From assembly GCA_018371855.1 (NCBI GenBank), contig JAHAKD010000005.1:89416-153415 (forward strand): a DNA stretch of 64,000 nt. The letters run 5' to 3'. The notes beneath the pieces are model-generated. The model saw nothing but the letters and a program-made list of their open reading frames with translations. It ran no database searches and had not been told where the DNA came from. Shown here piece after piece: positions 36,620 to 45,140 of this stretch. This stretch comes from Clostridium sp. (GTDB taxonomy: Bacteria > Bacillota > Clostridia > TANB77 > CAG-508). Each line of letters begins with the position of its first letter. Position 1 is the stretch's first letter. The translations under genes and the position numbers were made by a program.

Positions 36620-38191
36620 GTGAACAAAGAGGAAAAACTAAAAAAAGAGCAAAAAGCAAAAGAAATAAACAAATTGAAAGGTTTAAGAGTAACATTAATA
36701 GTATTTATTATTATTTTGTTATCTTTAATATCTTTTGTAGGCATATATGTAAAAGATAAAAACGAAATGTCAGATATTATTCCAGACTTCATATTAGGCT
36801 CAGATGTAGAAGGAAATAGAATAATTAAATTAAATGTCGAAAAAGATGAAACAATAACGTTAACAGATTCAACAGGTGCTAAGATTGCATCAGGAACAGA
36901 AGAAGAACTTTCAAGCCAAGGCTATACGGAAGATGTTATTAAAGAAAATAGTTATACAAAAACATCAGAAGAAACAAATAAGGCAGAAAATTTAACTGCT
37001 GAAAATTATGAAAAATCAAAACAAATATTAATAAATAGACTAAAAACATCTGGAGTTACAGATTACAAAGTAAGACAAGATAAAGACAATGGGAATATAG
37101 TTGTGGAATTAAAAGAAGACAATTCAACAGATGATATAATATCAACATTATCAGAAGTAGGAAAATTCGAATTAAAAGATTCAGATACAGAAGAAATATT
37201 ATTGAACAATGATGATGTAAAAGATGCTAGAGTTTTATATAATAATACACAATCAGGAGTTAATGTGTATATAGAAATAGAATTTAATAAACAAGGAAAA
37301 GAAAAATTACAAGAAATATCAAAAACATATAACAGTAATGCAGAAGCAGAGGATACAACAAATACAGTAGATAACAATACAGTATCTAATGAAATAACAG
37401 AGGAAGACTTAAATGCTGCAGGAACAGCAAACGAAACTACAAATACAACAACTGATGGAACAACAGATACAGAAGAAACATCATCTAAGAAAATAGATAT
37501 GGTAATAGATGGAACTACAATTGCACCAGGTCAACAATTTTCTGAGGAAAATACAACAGGAAAATTAGACTTATTAATAGGTACAGGAAGTGCGTTAAGT
37601 ACAGATGATGAAAACAACAAATTAGATACATATATAACACAAGCTCAAACAATGGCTTCATTAATAAAAAATGGTGTAATGCCAATTACATATTCATTAG
37701 AAAGCAATAAATATATAGAATCTCCAATAACAGTAGATTTACTAAAAAATGTAATTATAGTATTAGGAGCTATTGCAGTAGTATTATTTATCTTCTTAAT
37801 AATTAAATTTAGAGTAAATGGAATACTTGCAACAATATCTAATGTTGGATTTATTGCAGTTATATTATTAATTTTAAGACTTACAAATGTAGAAGTAGGA
37901 ATAGGTGGAATTATAGGATTAGCATTAATACAATTATTAAATTATATATTACTTTACATGTTATTAAAAGCTGTAAAAGGTAAGAAAGATAATGAAAAAG
38001 TAATGAAGAGTGTACTTGTAAAATTCTGTATGATGTCTGTACCTGCATATATAATTGCTATTGTATTTGCATTTAACTCATTTATTCCAATATATAGTTT
38101 TGGAATGGTTGTTTTCTGGGGAATTACAACATCAGTTATATATAATTTACTTGTAACTAAAAATTTAATTATAAAAGCAGAAGAAAAATAA
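36620..38191 (+). CDS. Strongly diverged SecD-like protein
   Basis: A 523-residue protein with SecD layout: a first helix (about 25-48), a long extracytoplasmic part starting IILGSDVEGNR-like (DFILGSDVEGNRIIKL, compare GLDLQGG), then five or so membrane helices (about 365-515) with RFRVNGILA. A threonine/asparagine-rich insert lies near 240-285. In the fourth SecD helix the canonical G-x-A-V-D-A-N-V stretch with its proton-relay aspartate is replaced by GLALIQLLNYILL, so the aspartate is absent. GTG start behind AAGGAGG. It pairs with the SecF-like gene 17 bases downstream. Confidence 0.7.
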   Translation: MNKEEKLKKEQKAKEINKLKGLRVTLIVFIIILLSLISFVGIYVKDKNEMSDIIPDFILGSDVEGNRIIKLNVEKDETITLTDSTGAKIASGTEEELSSQGYTEDVIKENSYTKTSEETNKAENLTAENYEKSKQILINRLKTSGVTDYKVRQDKDNGNIVVELKEDNSTDDIISTLSEVGKFELKDSDTEEILLNNDDVKDARVLYNNTQSGVNVYIEIEFNKQGKEKLQEISKTYNSNAEAEDTTNTVDNNTVSNEITEEDLNAAGTANETTNTTTDGTTDTEETSSKKIDMVIDGTTIAPGQQFSEENTTGKLDLLIGTGSALSTDDENNKLDTYITQAQTMASLIKNGVMPITYSLESNKYIESPITVDLLKNVIIVLGAIAVVLFIFLIIKFRVNGILATISNVGFIAVILLILRLTNVEVGIGGIIGLALIQLLNYILLYMLLKAVKGKKDNEKVMKSVLVKFCMMSVPAYIIAIVFAFNSFIPIYSFGMVVFWGITTSVIYNLLVTKNLIIKAEEK

Positions 38192-38208
38192 TATGAGAGG
38201 GTGAAAAG

Positions 38209-38892
38209 ATGGAACGCAAAAAAACTAATATGAAAAATAAAATACTATATCTTCTAATAGCAATTATAATAATTGCAGGTATAGTTGTTGGGTGTACAGC
38301 AAAGTTTAAATTTAGTTTAGCATATGATGATTCTAATAGAATCGAAGTTTATATTGGTAAAGATTATACAAAATCTGATGTAGAGTCTATTGCTAAAGAA
38401 GTGTTTGGAACAAATGATGTATTAATACAAAAAATAGAATTCTTTAATGATTCTGTAGCAATTACAGTAAGAGAAAGTAATGATGAGCAATTAAATAGCT
38501 TAGTAACAAAAATAAATGAAAAATATGAAACATCTTTAACAAAAGATGATTTAATTGTAGTAGAGATACCTCATTATAGAGGAAGAGACTTAATGGCAAA
38601 TTATGTTTGGCCTATAGTAATTTCAGCAGCTCTAATTATTGTTTATGAAGCAATAAGATTTAGAAAATTAGGAGTAGTAAAAGTTGTAGCAAAATTAATA
38701 ATTTGGCCAATAGTAATAGAAGCACTATATTTAAGTGTTTTAGCAATAACTAGAATACCTATTAGTTATTACACATTACCATTAGGAATTATATTAGCAG
38801 TATTAACATTAACAGTTATAACATATAAAAACGAAAAGAAATTAGTAGAACACAATAGAAAGAAAAATAATGGTAAAGAAGAAAAAGATTAA
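38209..38892 (+). CDS. Diverged, short SecF-like protein
   Basis: A 227-residue membrane protein. A first helix (about 10-30) is followed by a small extracytoplasmic domain (RIEVYIGKDYTKSDVE...) and three or more helices including VWPIVISAALIIVYEAIRFR, which resembles the SecF/SecD IRFR region. It is about 70 residues shorter than a usual SecF, and the SecF motif with its aspartate is not recognisable. Its position after the SecD-like gene is the main evidence. Function could be altered or lost. Confidence 0.55.
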   Translation: MERKKTNMKNKILYLLIAIIIIAGIVVGCTAKFKFSLAYDDSNRIEVYIGKDYTKSDVESIAKEVFGTNDVLIQKIEFFNDSVAITVRESNDEQLNSLVTKINEKYETSLTKDDLIVVEIPHYRGRDLMANYVWPIVISAALIIVYEAIRFRKLGVVKVVAKLIIWPIVIEALYLSVLAITRIPISYYTLPLGIILAVLTLTVITYKNEKKLVEHNRKKNNGKEEKD

Positions 38893-38922
38893 AAAAATAT
38901 AAACGGGATATGGAAAGCCCCT

Positions 38923-38954
38923 GGGGGATTTTGGGGACGTTCCTTAAATCCCCG
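38923..38954 (+). repeat. GGGACGTTCC-type repeat after the SecF-like gene
   Basis: GGGGGATTTTGGGGACGTTCC then TTAAATCCCCG (two parts) is followed by T6. It shares its core with repeats at 20754, 27643 and 53309 and, with CGGG at 38904, may act as a terminator. Confidence 0.6.
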
Positions 38955-38979
38955 TTTTTTATACAAAAATATTAGAACA

Positions 38980-39008
38980 AAAAAACAGGATGTATATCCT
39001 GTTTTTTT
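38980..39008. terminator. Bidirectional terminator before tyrS
   Basis: AAAAAACAGGA pairs with TCCTGTTTTTT around TGTATA, between converging genes. Confidence 0.8.
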
Positions 39009-39068
39009 ACATTTATTAGGTTATATCTCATCAAATAAAATCAAAAATTTAGAAGTAAGATTAATATA

Positions 39069-40280
39069 TTATTTTTGTAATTTATAATAAGATTTTTTAC
39101 CCTTTTTTAGAATTGCAAATCCATCTTTAAAATCTGTATCTGAAAGTACATAGTTTGTATCAGATATTTTTGTATCATTTAAAGATATACCACCTTGTGT
39201 AATTAACTGGCGTGCTTGACCTTTTGATAGTGCAAATCCAACTTGAATTATTGCATCTAATATAGAAATATTATCTGCAACTGTAGCAGTTGGCATATTA
39301 TCTAAACTACCTTGTCCACCAAATAAAGCATTAGAAGCTTCTTCAGCTTTTTTTGCTTCGTCTTCGCCATGAATTAATTTTGTTATTTCGTATGCAGCTA
39401 CTTTTTTTGCTTCGTTTATTTTTTCATCTTTTAAATTAGAAAGTTCTTCTACTTTTTCCATAGGTAAGAAAGTAAGTAAACTTAAAACAGTTTTTACATC
39501 GGCATCATCAATATTTCTCCAATATTGATAAAAGTCATATGGCGATGTCTTAGCAGCATCTAACCAAAGAGCACCTTTCTCTGTTTTACCCATTTTTTTA
39601 CCTTCTTTTGTTGTAAGAAGTTTAAATGTAAGACCATATGAATCAGAATGACCAATTCTTCTTATTAAGTCAACACCACCTAGAATGTTTGACCATTGGT
39701 CGTTTCCACCCATTTGTAATTTACAACCATATTTATCATGTAAATATAAGAAGTCATATGATTGCATTAACATATAACTAAGTTCGAAAAATGTTAAACC
39801 TCTTTCCATTCTTTGTTTATAACATTCTGCAGCAAGCATTTTATTAACAGAAAATAATGAACCGATTTCTCTTGCAAAGTTAATAAAGTTTAAATCTAAT
39901 AACCAATCTGCATTATTAACTATTATTGCAGCGTTTTCACCTTCAAAAGATAAAAACTTAGCGATTTGCTTTTTAAAACATTCTACATTATGGTCAATTT
40001 CTTCCCTAGACATCATTCTTCTCATGTCTGTTTTACCAGAAGGGTCTCCTATTGTAGCAGTACCACCACCTATTAAGATAATAGGTCTATGTCCAGCTTT
40101 TTGCATATGTGATGCAACCATTAAAGAAATAAAGTGACCAACATGTAAACTATCTGCAGTTGGATCAAATCCTATATAAAATGATATTGATTCATTATCT
40201 AATAAATTTTTAATTTCTTCTGGATGTGTTAATTGTTCTGTATAACCTCTTTGGGTTAATTCTTCAAAAATATTAGACAT
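39069..40280 (-). CDS. tyrS: Tyrosyl-tRNA synthetase
   Basis: A 403-residue class I synthetase of the bacterial TyrZ-like length. It has HIGH-like HVGH (FDPTADSLHVGHFISLM), the tyrosine-binding region (SYMLMQSYDFLYLHDKYG), the KMSKS-like loop KKMGKTEKGALWL, and a C-terminal S4 RNA-binding domain (ALSKGQARQLITQGGI). It charges tRNA-Tyr. The gene upstream on the same strand ends 12 bases before it. I saw no T-box in the leader. Confidence 0.96.
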   Translation of the reverse strand: MSNIFEELTQRGYTEQLTHPEEIKNLLDNESISFYIGFDPTADSLHVGHFISLMVASHMQKAGHRPIILIGGGTATIGDPSGKTDMRRMMSREEIDHNVECFKKQIAKFLSFEGENAAIIVNNADWLLDLNFINFAREIGSLFSVNKMLAAECYKQRMERGLTFFELSYMLMQSYDFLYLHDKYGCKLQMGGNDQWSNILGGVDLIRRIGHSDSYGLTFKLLTTKEGKKMGKTEKGALWLDAAKTSPYDFYQYWRNIDDADVKTVLSLLTFLPMEKVEELSNLKDEKINEAKKVAAYEITKLIHGEDEAKKAEEASNALFGGQGSLDNMPTATVADNISILDAIIQVGFALSKGQARQLITQGGISLNDTKISDTNYVLSDTDFKDGFAILKKGKKSYYKLQK

Positions 40281-40292
40281 AAAACGTCCTCC

Positions 40293-40550
40293 TTATAAAT
40301 TGATATCTATGTTATTTTTTTCTTTTTTTACAGCTTTAATAAAGTCTTTATTATTCATAAATCTATTTATATTTGATTCATCAATTCCAGTACCTTTACT
40401 TATGTCTGCAACTGAAGCATCTTCTACTTGATTAGTTAAAAAAGTTTTTAATTTTGACATCTCAAAATTATCTTTTGGTGCACAATTTGGGCAAATATCA
40501 TCTACTGATGAAAAAAAACATCCACAACGTATACATTTCTTAAAATTCAT
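40293..40550 (-). CDS. Small zinc-ribbon protein (YvyF-like)
   Basis: An 85-residue protein with an N-terminal zinc ribbon (CIRCGCFFSSVDDICPNC) and a helix-turn-helix-like tail (VADISKGTGIDESNINRFM). The layout recalls YvyF/TIGR03826 proteins of flagellar operons, but no flagellar gene is in view. It probably binds zinc and perhaps nucleic acid. The ATG at 40550 is chosen over 40562 because the upstream one touches the AAAGGA site. Likely co-transcribed with tyrS. Confidence 0.6.
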   Translation of the reverse strand: MNFKKCIRCGCFFSSVDDICPNCAPKDNFEMSKLKTFLTNQVEDASVADISKGTGIDESNINRFMNNKDFIKAVKKEKNNIDINL

Positions 40551-40677
40551 AATTAAGTTCATTCCTTTCTAGTTTGATTATAAATAAAATAAATTTTCTA
40601 GCAGTATTCTATCATAAAATACTACAAAAAAAAACTAAATATTACAAAAAACATATATAAATTTATTAAAAAAAGTG

Positions 40678-40706
40678 TTGACAATTATTTGTTATTATGC
40701 CATAAT
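40678..40706 (+). promoter_or_regulatory. Promoter of the PerR/Fur-type gene
   Basis: TTGACA (40678-40683) and CATAAT (40701-40706) with a 17-base spacer. Confidence 0.75.
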
Positions 40707-40722
40707 GATAATGGTTATCATT
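40704..40722 (+). promoter_or_regulatory. Fur/PerR-type operator
   Basis: AATGATAA-TGG-TTATCATT is a perfect inverted repeat matching the Fur-family box; it overlaps the -10 and transcription start of the regulator gene, so autorepression is expected. Confidence 0.8.
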
Positions 40723-40734
40723 TAAGGAGATGTT

Positions 40735-41139
40735 ATGGAAAGATATAGTAAGCAAAGAGAGTTAATATTAAACGTTTTAAAAGAAAGAAATGACCATCCA
40801 ACTGCGGAAATGCTATATAATGATATAATAAAAATTATGCCAACTATAGGTATTGCAACAGTATATAGGAATTTAGCAGCATTATATGAAAGTGGTCAGA
40901 TATTAAAAATAGAAACTAAACAAGGAGAATCTGATAGGTTTGACGGAAATCTTACGCCTCATCTTCATTTTCAATGTTTAGAATGTAACGAAATACAAGA
41001 TATCTTTTTAGACGATTTAGAAAACGAACAACTTAATGATAAACTTAAAGAATTTGCTAATATTATCAATGCAGAAGTAACAAGTTCCAAAATTCTTTTA
41101 AAAGGAAAATGTGAAAAATGCAAAAATAAGGAAATATAA
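40735..41139 (+). CDS. perR: Fur-family regulator, probably PerR
   Basis: A 134-residue Fur-family protein. The N-terminal winged helix (HPTAEMLYNDI, IATVYRNLAALYESGQI) precedes a metal-sensing domain with SDRFDGNLTPHLHF, where the aspartate and two histidines match the Fe/Mn site of PerR, and two CxxC zinc pairs (CLEC, CEKC). PerR senses peroxide by metal-catalysed oxidation of such histidines. The next gene is a reverse rubrerythrin, a peroxide-reducing enzyme, which supports PerR over Fur or Zur. It has a Fur-type operator in its own promoter. Confidence 0.85.
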   Translation: MERYSKQRELILNVLKERNDHPTAEMLYNDIIKIMPTIGIATVYRNLAALYESGQILKIETKQGESDRFDGNLTPHLHFQCLECNEIQDIFLDDLENEQLNDKLKEFANIINAEVTSSKILLKGKCEKCKNKEI

Positions 41140-41190
41140 AATCCATATATGCAAATCTCACAGTTATAGTTAACCTAACTTTGTTGTTTC

Positions 41191-41212
41191 AGAAAAATCT
41201 AATGATTTTTCT
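41191..41212 (+). promoter_or_regulatory. Hairpin in the rubrerythrin leader
   Basis: AGAAAAATC pairs perfectly with GATTTTTCT around TAAT, between perR and the rubrerythrin gene. It may be a weak attenuator or a transcript-stability element. Confidence 0.3.
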
Positions 41213-41248
41213 TACATAATAAAATTTTATATTATAGGAGGAATAAAA

Positions 41249-41800
41249 ATGAAAGCTTATGTATGTAAAGTATGTGGATATGTACACATTGGAGATGAAG
41301 CTCCAGAAAAATGCCCACAATGTGGAGCTGGTAAAGAAAAATTTGAATTAAAAGATATGAGTGGAGCTAAAGATTATGCTGACGAACACAGAATTGGTGT
41401 AGCTCAAGGTTTAGATGAAGAAGTTGTTAAAGGATTAAAAGATAACTTTATGGGAGAATGTACAGAAGTTGGTATGTACATTGCTATGAGTCGTCAAGCT
41501 GATAGAGACGGATACCCAGAAATAGCAGAAGCATTTAAAAGATATGCATTAGAAGAAGCTGACCATGCAGCTAAATTTGCAGAATTATTAGGAGAAGTTG
41601 TTTATGCAGATACAAAGAAAAACTTAGAGTTAAGAGCAGCTGCAGAACAAGGTGCTTGTATGGGTAAAAAAGAATTAGCTACAAGAGCTAAAGAATTAGG
41701 ATATGATGCTATACATGATACAGTTCATGAAATGGCTAAAGATGAAGCTCGTCATGGAAGAGGATTTGACGGATTATTAAAAAGATATTTTTCTAAATAA
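41249..41800 (+). CDS. Reverse rubrerythrin
   Basis: A 183-residue protein with a rubredoxin-like iron site at the N-terminus (YVCKVCGYVHIGDEAPEKCPQCG) and a ferritin-like di-iron four-helix domain after it (FMGECTEVGMYIAMSR, ALEEADHAAKFAELL, MAKDEARHGRGF). The domain order is the reverse of classical rubrerythrin, as in clostridial revRbr, which reduces H2O2 and O2 with electrons from NADH-linked partners. It lies directly after perR and is probably in its regulon. Confidence 0.93.
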   Translation: MKAYVCKVCGYVHIGDEAPEKCPQCGAGKEKFELKDMSGAKDYADEHRIGVAQGLDEEVVKGLKDNFMGECTEVGMYIAMSRQADRDGYPEIAEAFKRYALEEADHAAKFAELLGEVVYADTKKNLELRAAAEQGACMGKKELATRAKELGYDAIHDTVHEMAKDEARHGRGFDGLLKRYFSK

Positions 41801-41827
41801 TATTTGTTAATAATTAGTATGACTAAA

Positions 41828-41870
41828 CGAATATAGGATGTTAATATTACACATCTTATATTCGCTTTTT
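41828..41870 (+). terminator. Intrinsic terminator after rubrerythrin
   Basis: CGAATATAGGATGT (41828-41841) pairs with ACATCTTATATTCG (41851-41864), followed by T5. Confidence 0.8.
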
Positions 41871-41933
41871 ATTTACAAATAAAAAATAGTTATGGTATAA
41901 TTAAATGGACTTAAAATTTAAGAAGGTGTGTTT

Positions 41934-42308
41934 ATGGCAGTATTATTATTTATAATATATATGCTAGTGCTGATAATATTTGGTTTGGTCGTATTTGCTG
42001 TTATGCAAATAAAGATGGCAGGTTTAACAGTAAAAGACTTCTGGTCATTTATAGAAGCAAACCAAGAATTAGATAAATTAGATAAAATCGCTAAAAAATA
42101 TGAAAAAATGAGTATTCCTCAACAAATTATGTTTTTAAAAGAAGCAGAAAAGATATTTAGTGCTTTTGATAAGATACCTGCTTCAATATGGGAAGAAGAA
42201 ACAAATAAATATCAAAATGTTTTAGAGGCATACAAAGATATAAAAGTTATGAGATGGATAGAAAATGATAAGAGTAATGTAAAAGAGGAAGTTACAGATA
42301 CTAAATAA
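41934..42308 (+). CDS. Small membrane-anchored protein of unknown function
   Basis: A 124-residue protein: one N-terminal membrane helix (about 1-25), then a cytoplasmic helical region rich in charged residues (ELDKLDKIAKKYEKM, ETNKYQNVLEAYKDI) that may form a coiled coil. No family recognised. The ATG at 41934 is preferred to the GTG at 41928 because AGAAGG is then well spaced. It lies between rubrerythrin and tRNA-Leu. Confidence 0.65.
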   Translation: MAVLLFIIYMLVLIIFGLVVFAVMQIKMAGLTVKDFWSFIEANQELDKLDKIAKKYEKMSIPQQIMFLKEAEKIFSAFDKIPASIWEEETNKYQNVLEAYKDIKVMRWIENDKSNVKEEVTDTK

Positions 42309-42335
42309 AAAAATCAAAAAAAATAAAAAATTGTA

Positions 42336-42365
42336 TTGACAAACTATATATAAAGGTATTATAAT
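42336..42365 (+). promoter_or_regulatory. Promoter of tRNA-Leu
   Basis: TTGACA (42336-42341) and TATAAT (42360-42365), 18 bases apart, end 27 bases before the tRNA. Confidence 0.75.
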
Positions 42366-42392
42366 AAGCATTGTCAGTTGCAAGACATTTAT

Positions 42393-42481
42393 GCAGATGT
42401 GGCGGAACTGGCAGACGCACAGGACTTAAAATCCTGCGAGGGTTAAACCTCGTGCCGGTTCGATTCCGGCCATCTGCACCA
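42393..42481 (+). tRNA. tRNA-Leu (UAA), CCA encoded
   Basis: A long-variable-arm (class II) tRNA. Acceptor GCAGATG pairs with CATCTGC (42471-42477), then discriminator A and CCA. The anticodon stem CAGGA/TCCTG encloses CTTAAAA with anticodon TAA at 42427-42429. GGTTCGATTCC is the T arm. A terminator follows immediately, so it is a single-gene transcript. Confidence 0.97.
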
Positions 42482-42513
42482 AAAAAGAGTAGTTTAAACA
42501 CTACTCTTTTTTT
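42481..42513 (+). terminator. Terminator of tRNA-Leu
   Basis: AGAGTAGT pairs with ACTACTCT around a short loop, followed by seven T. Confidence 0.85.
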
Positions 42514-42557
42514 ATATGAAATAGAAGTGGAGAGCATAATAAGTGGAAGAAAAAAAT

Positions 42558-42588
42558 AAAACCTCTTATTAGAAAATAAGAGGTTTTA
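42558..42588. terminator. Terminator at the end of the converging membrane gene
   Basis: AAAACCTCTTATT pairs with AATAAGAGGTTTT; the minus strand has a T run after it and the gene on that strand ends right beside it. Confidence 0.7.
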
Positions 42589-42879
42589 TTAAATTCCTAA
42601 ATCTTTAATTATTTGTTTATTCTGTTTTGTAGCAGGCCAAGAAATTGTAAAGAATAATATAAAAAATATAATAACCAAAACAAAACCAACAATTGTACTA
42701 TAACGCATTATAGCTAAAGATTCGAAAAGAGCTATTAAAATGGCATAAATTTTTCTATAGTTTTTCACAAGAGTTTGTTTTTGCTCATCAGAAGCTTTTT
42801 CCTTAACTTTTTTAGCTAATAGAATATCTGGTTTAGCCAAACTTATTATTAAAATTATTATTAAAAATAAATCTAACAC
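42589..42879 (-). CDS. Small membrane protein, two helices
   Basis: A 96-residue protein with an N-terminal helix (LDLFLIIILIISLA), a basic loop (KKVKEKASDEQKQTLVKNYRK) and two close helices near the end. No family recognised. A GTG start at 42879 follows AAAGGAGGAAATATT; the ATG at 42930 has no ribosome site. Confidence 0.6.
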   Translation of the reverse strand: MLDLFLIIILIISLAKPDILLAKKVKEKASDEQKQTLVKNYRKIYAILIALFESLAIMRYSTIVGFVLVIIFFILFFTISWPATKQNKQIIKDLGI

Positions 42880-42968
42880 AATATTTCCTCCTTTGTTAAT
42901 TTTATTTAATATATCATAAGAAAAGAACAAAAAAATATTAATTCAATAAGAAGTCTATTTACTGCCTT

Positions 42969-42997
42969 TTGCCTTTTATAAGCAAATGTGCTATAAT
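42969..42997 (+). promoter_or_regulatory. Promoter of the 43065 gene
   Basis: TTGCCT (42969-42974) and extended -10 TGC-TATAAT (42992-42997), 17 bases apart. Confidence 0.6.
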
Positions 42998-43064
42998 AAA
43001 TTTTGAGAAACTTGTAGATATAGCCATTGCACATTAAGTGCAAAGTCTAATAGGAGGAAGAAAT

Positions 43065-43430
43065 ATGAGAGAAATATTAGCAGAAACGAATGCAATAGAA
43101 ACAATTAGGAAAATAATTGTTGATTGCATTCGGAACAACAAGTGCGAAAGTACACAAGTATGGCTTCATGACGGAGTAGTAAAGAAACTTAAGAACGCAC
43201 AAATTTATGGGACAATTAATGTACCATATGAAGGTTGCATAATGTCAGCTTTTAAGCTCAAAAACGGTGAGAAGATGGAAATAACATATAAACGGGAAAA
43301 GAGCATAGCTATAAGAAATTGGCACAATACATGGAGCAACATGAATGTCATTAAACATGTATATTTCCCGGATAGTAACGAGTACTTTTTCTTTGGAGCT
43401 GTAAATAAGGAAATCTTAGTAATTAAGTAA
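43065..43430 (+). CDS. Unknown protein with foreign codon use
   Basis: A 121-residue soluble protein, not recognised. It begins with a helix (MREILAETNAIETIRKIIVDCI), then strands with many aromatic residues (QVWLHDGVVKKL, YFFFGAVNKEILVIK). Codons such as CGG, AAG and CTC are commoner than in neighbours, as in the genes at 27739, 51088 and 52260, which suggests transfer from a less AT-rich genome. The ATG at 43065 sits behind AGGAGG; a long hairpin (43443-43481) follows. Confidence 0.6.
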   Translation: MREILAETNAIETIRKIIVDCIRNNKCESTQVWLHDGVVKKLKNAQIYGTINVPYEGCIMSAFKLKNGEKMEITYKREKSIAIRNWHNTWSNMNVIKHVYFPDSNEYFFFGAVNKEILVIK

Positions 43431-43442
43431 TCTCATGTTTCG

Positions 43443-43481
43443 TACATGGCTTTTCTACATAAAAAGTAGGAGAGCCATGTA
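43443..43481 (+). terminator. Long hairpin after the 43065 gene
   Basis: TACATGGCTTTTCTAC pairs with GTAGGAGAGCCATGTA with few mismatches. No clear T run follows, so termination is likely but not certain. Confidence 0.5.
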
Positions 43482-43498
43482 TCAGTTTATATAAAAGA

Positions 43499-45031
43499 CT
43501 AAGGCAATTCTATCTTTAAATGTTTGCTTTTTAAATTTTTTAATTTATCATTTATACGACTAGCAATATTATCATTATAATCACTATGGCTTTCTATCAA
43601 ATTAATATAATAATTTAATTTCTTCAAATAATTTTCCGAATTATTATTTTTTAAATATAAATCATAATAAATATATATCAATTCTTCTAAAGAAACTATA
43701 AGCTCGCAAGAAGAATCTTTAAGCAAAGAAATAGCTTTAGTTAAATCTTTATGAATTTCAATTTCTAAACATCCATCTTTAAAAAAATATTTTGCTAAAT
43801 TATATTTAGACCAATTGCACAAAGTAAATTTTGGTGATTCACTAGATAAAGTGTAGTAATCAAAAGCTTTTTGTAAATTTATATTACCTATTTTTCCTAA
43901 TCTGTAAAATTCACCAACTCTATTCTGAGCCCAACTATCACCTAAATTAGCAGATTTCATATAATAATCAAAAGCAAGTTTTAAGTCATTTCGAGCCTCG
44001 TAAATTTTGCCAAGATTATTAAATGCATATACATGTCCCATATCTGATGCAATTTTAAACATTTCAATTGCTTTTTCTTCGTTCTTAGAAATATGAGAAA
44101 TATTACCACAAAGTAGCATATTGCCAATACTTGTGTAAGCATTAGCACAATTTAGTTTCCTAGCTTTGTTGAAATATTTTAAAGCTAAATACATATCATG
44201 TTTAGATTTAGTACCAATATGCCCTTCATAATATAAATAGCCAATAGCCCAATTAGCTGTCGGATGATTAGCCTTTGCAGCAATTTGATAGTAATCATAA
44301 GCTTTTTCATATCTAGCTTTTCCCGTTATAATTCCATAACATTCCATAGAAGCCATCTCAAAACATGCAAAAGGATTACCATGCCTTGCTAATTCATAAA
44401 TGCCTCTAATAGACCAAATGCCAGAGGTTAATTGAATATTAATAAAATCTTCAATATCATTTACAGAAATATTTGTATCATATATTTTCTTTTCAATTAT
44501 ATTATTTAAATTTTCATCAATATAAATAGGTTGTTTTTTATCTAATACAGTGTAAAATAAAACTTCAGATATAAAATTATATAGATTGTTATTAGTTAAA
44601 TTTGAGTATAAACGATTAGAAAGATTAGTGGTAATATCCGAGTCATTTTTACTAATAGAATATAGTCGTGTACAAATATGTCGCATTTTTTCATTTGTGT
44701 TAAAAATATTAATTGTAATTTTTGCTGGAACGTTAATATCTATTAATTTTAATATTTCAGAAAAAATAGGAAGTAAAGCAGAAGAATTTTTTTGATATTC
44801 ACTTTTTAAACTTTTTATATAATTTTTATAAGTAGAATTAATTGCTCTAAAACCTGTACAGTAATTATTAACAGTACTATCTGCAATTGTATCTGTATTA
44901 AAAATTATAGAGAATAAATCTGCTTGCCAAAAACTTGCAGAATTATTACTTTCTTCTTTTAAAATTCTAAAAAAATTACCAAAAGATAAATAATTATCAT
45001 TTATATTTAAACGAATAAAATTCTTTTTCAT
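43499..45031 (-). CDS. Sel1-repeat protein
   Basis: A 510-residue soluble protein. From about residue 210 it carries six or more Sel1-like (TPR-type) repeats of about 36 residues, with the A-x-x-x-L/Y-G-x-x-Y pattern (KAYDYYQIAAKANHPTANWA, IGYLYYEGHIG). Such arrays bind protein partners. The N-terminal 200 residues are helical and unassigned; similar N-termini seem to occur with Sel1 repeats in other Clostridia. Divergent from the hydrolase operon, sharing an AT-rich intergenic region. Confidence 0.8.
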   Translation of the reverse strand: MKKNFIRLNINDNYLSFGNFFRILKEESNNSASFWQADLFSIIFNTDTIADSTVNNYCTGFRAINSTYKNYIKSLKSEYQKNSSALLPIFSEILKLIDINVPAKITINIFNTNEKMRHICTRLYSISKNDSDITTNLSNRLYSNLTNNNLYNFISEVLFYTVLDKKQPIYIDENLNNIIEKKIYDTNISVNDIEDFINIQLTSGIWSIRGIYELARHGNPFACFEMASMECYGIITGKARYEKAYDYYQIAAKANHPTANWAIGYLYYEGHIGTKSKHDMYLALKYFNKARKLNCANAYTSIGNMLLCGNISHISKNEEKAIEMFKIASDMGHVYAFNNLGKIYEARNDLKLAFDYYMKSANLGDSWAQNRVGEFYRLGKIGNINLQKAFDYYTLSSESPKFTLCNWSKYNLAKYFFKDGCLEIEIHKDLTKAISLLKDSSCELIVSLEELIYIYYDLYLKNNNSENYLKKLNYYINLIESHSDYNDNIASRINDKLKNLKSKHLKIELP

Positions 45032-45140
45032 ATATAACCTCCAATAAATATATAAACATTATATTTACATAATATATAAAAGTCAATATAAAAGCGTGAA
45101 ATAAATGTGAAATAAAATAAAATACGTGAAAAATTATGAG

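Noticed and set aside
40551..40677. T-box leader for tyrS
   Set aside because: No AGGTGGTACCGCG-like core and no terminator in the space upstream of the tyrS transcript.
42301..42559. Open frames on both strands over tRNA-Leu
   Set aside because: The tRNA folds perfectly with its own promoter and terminator; ORFs across tRNAs are artefacts.
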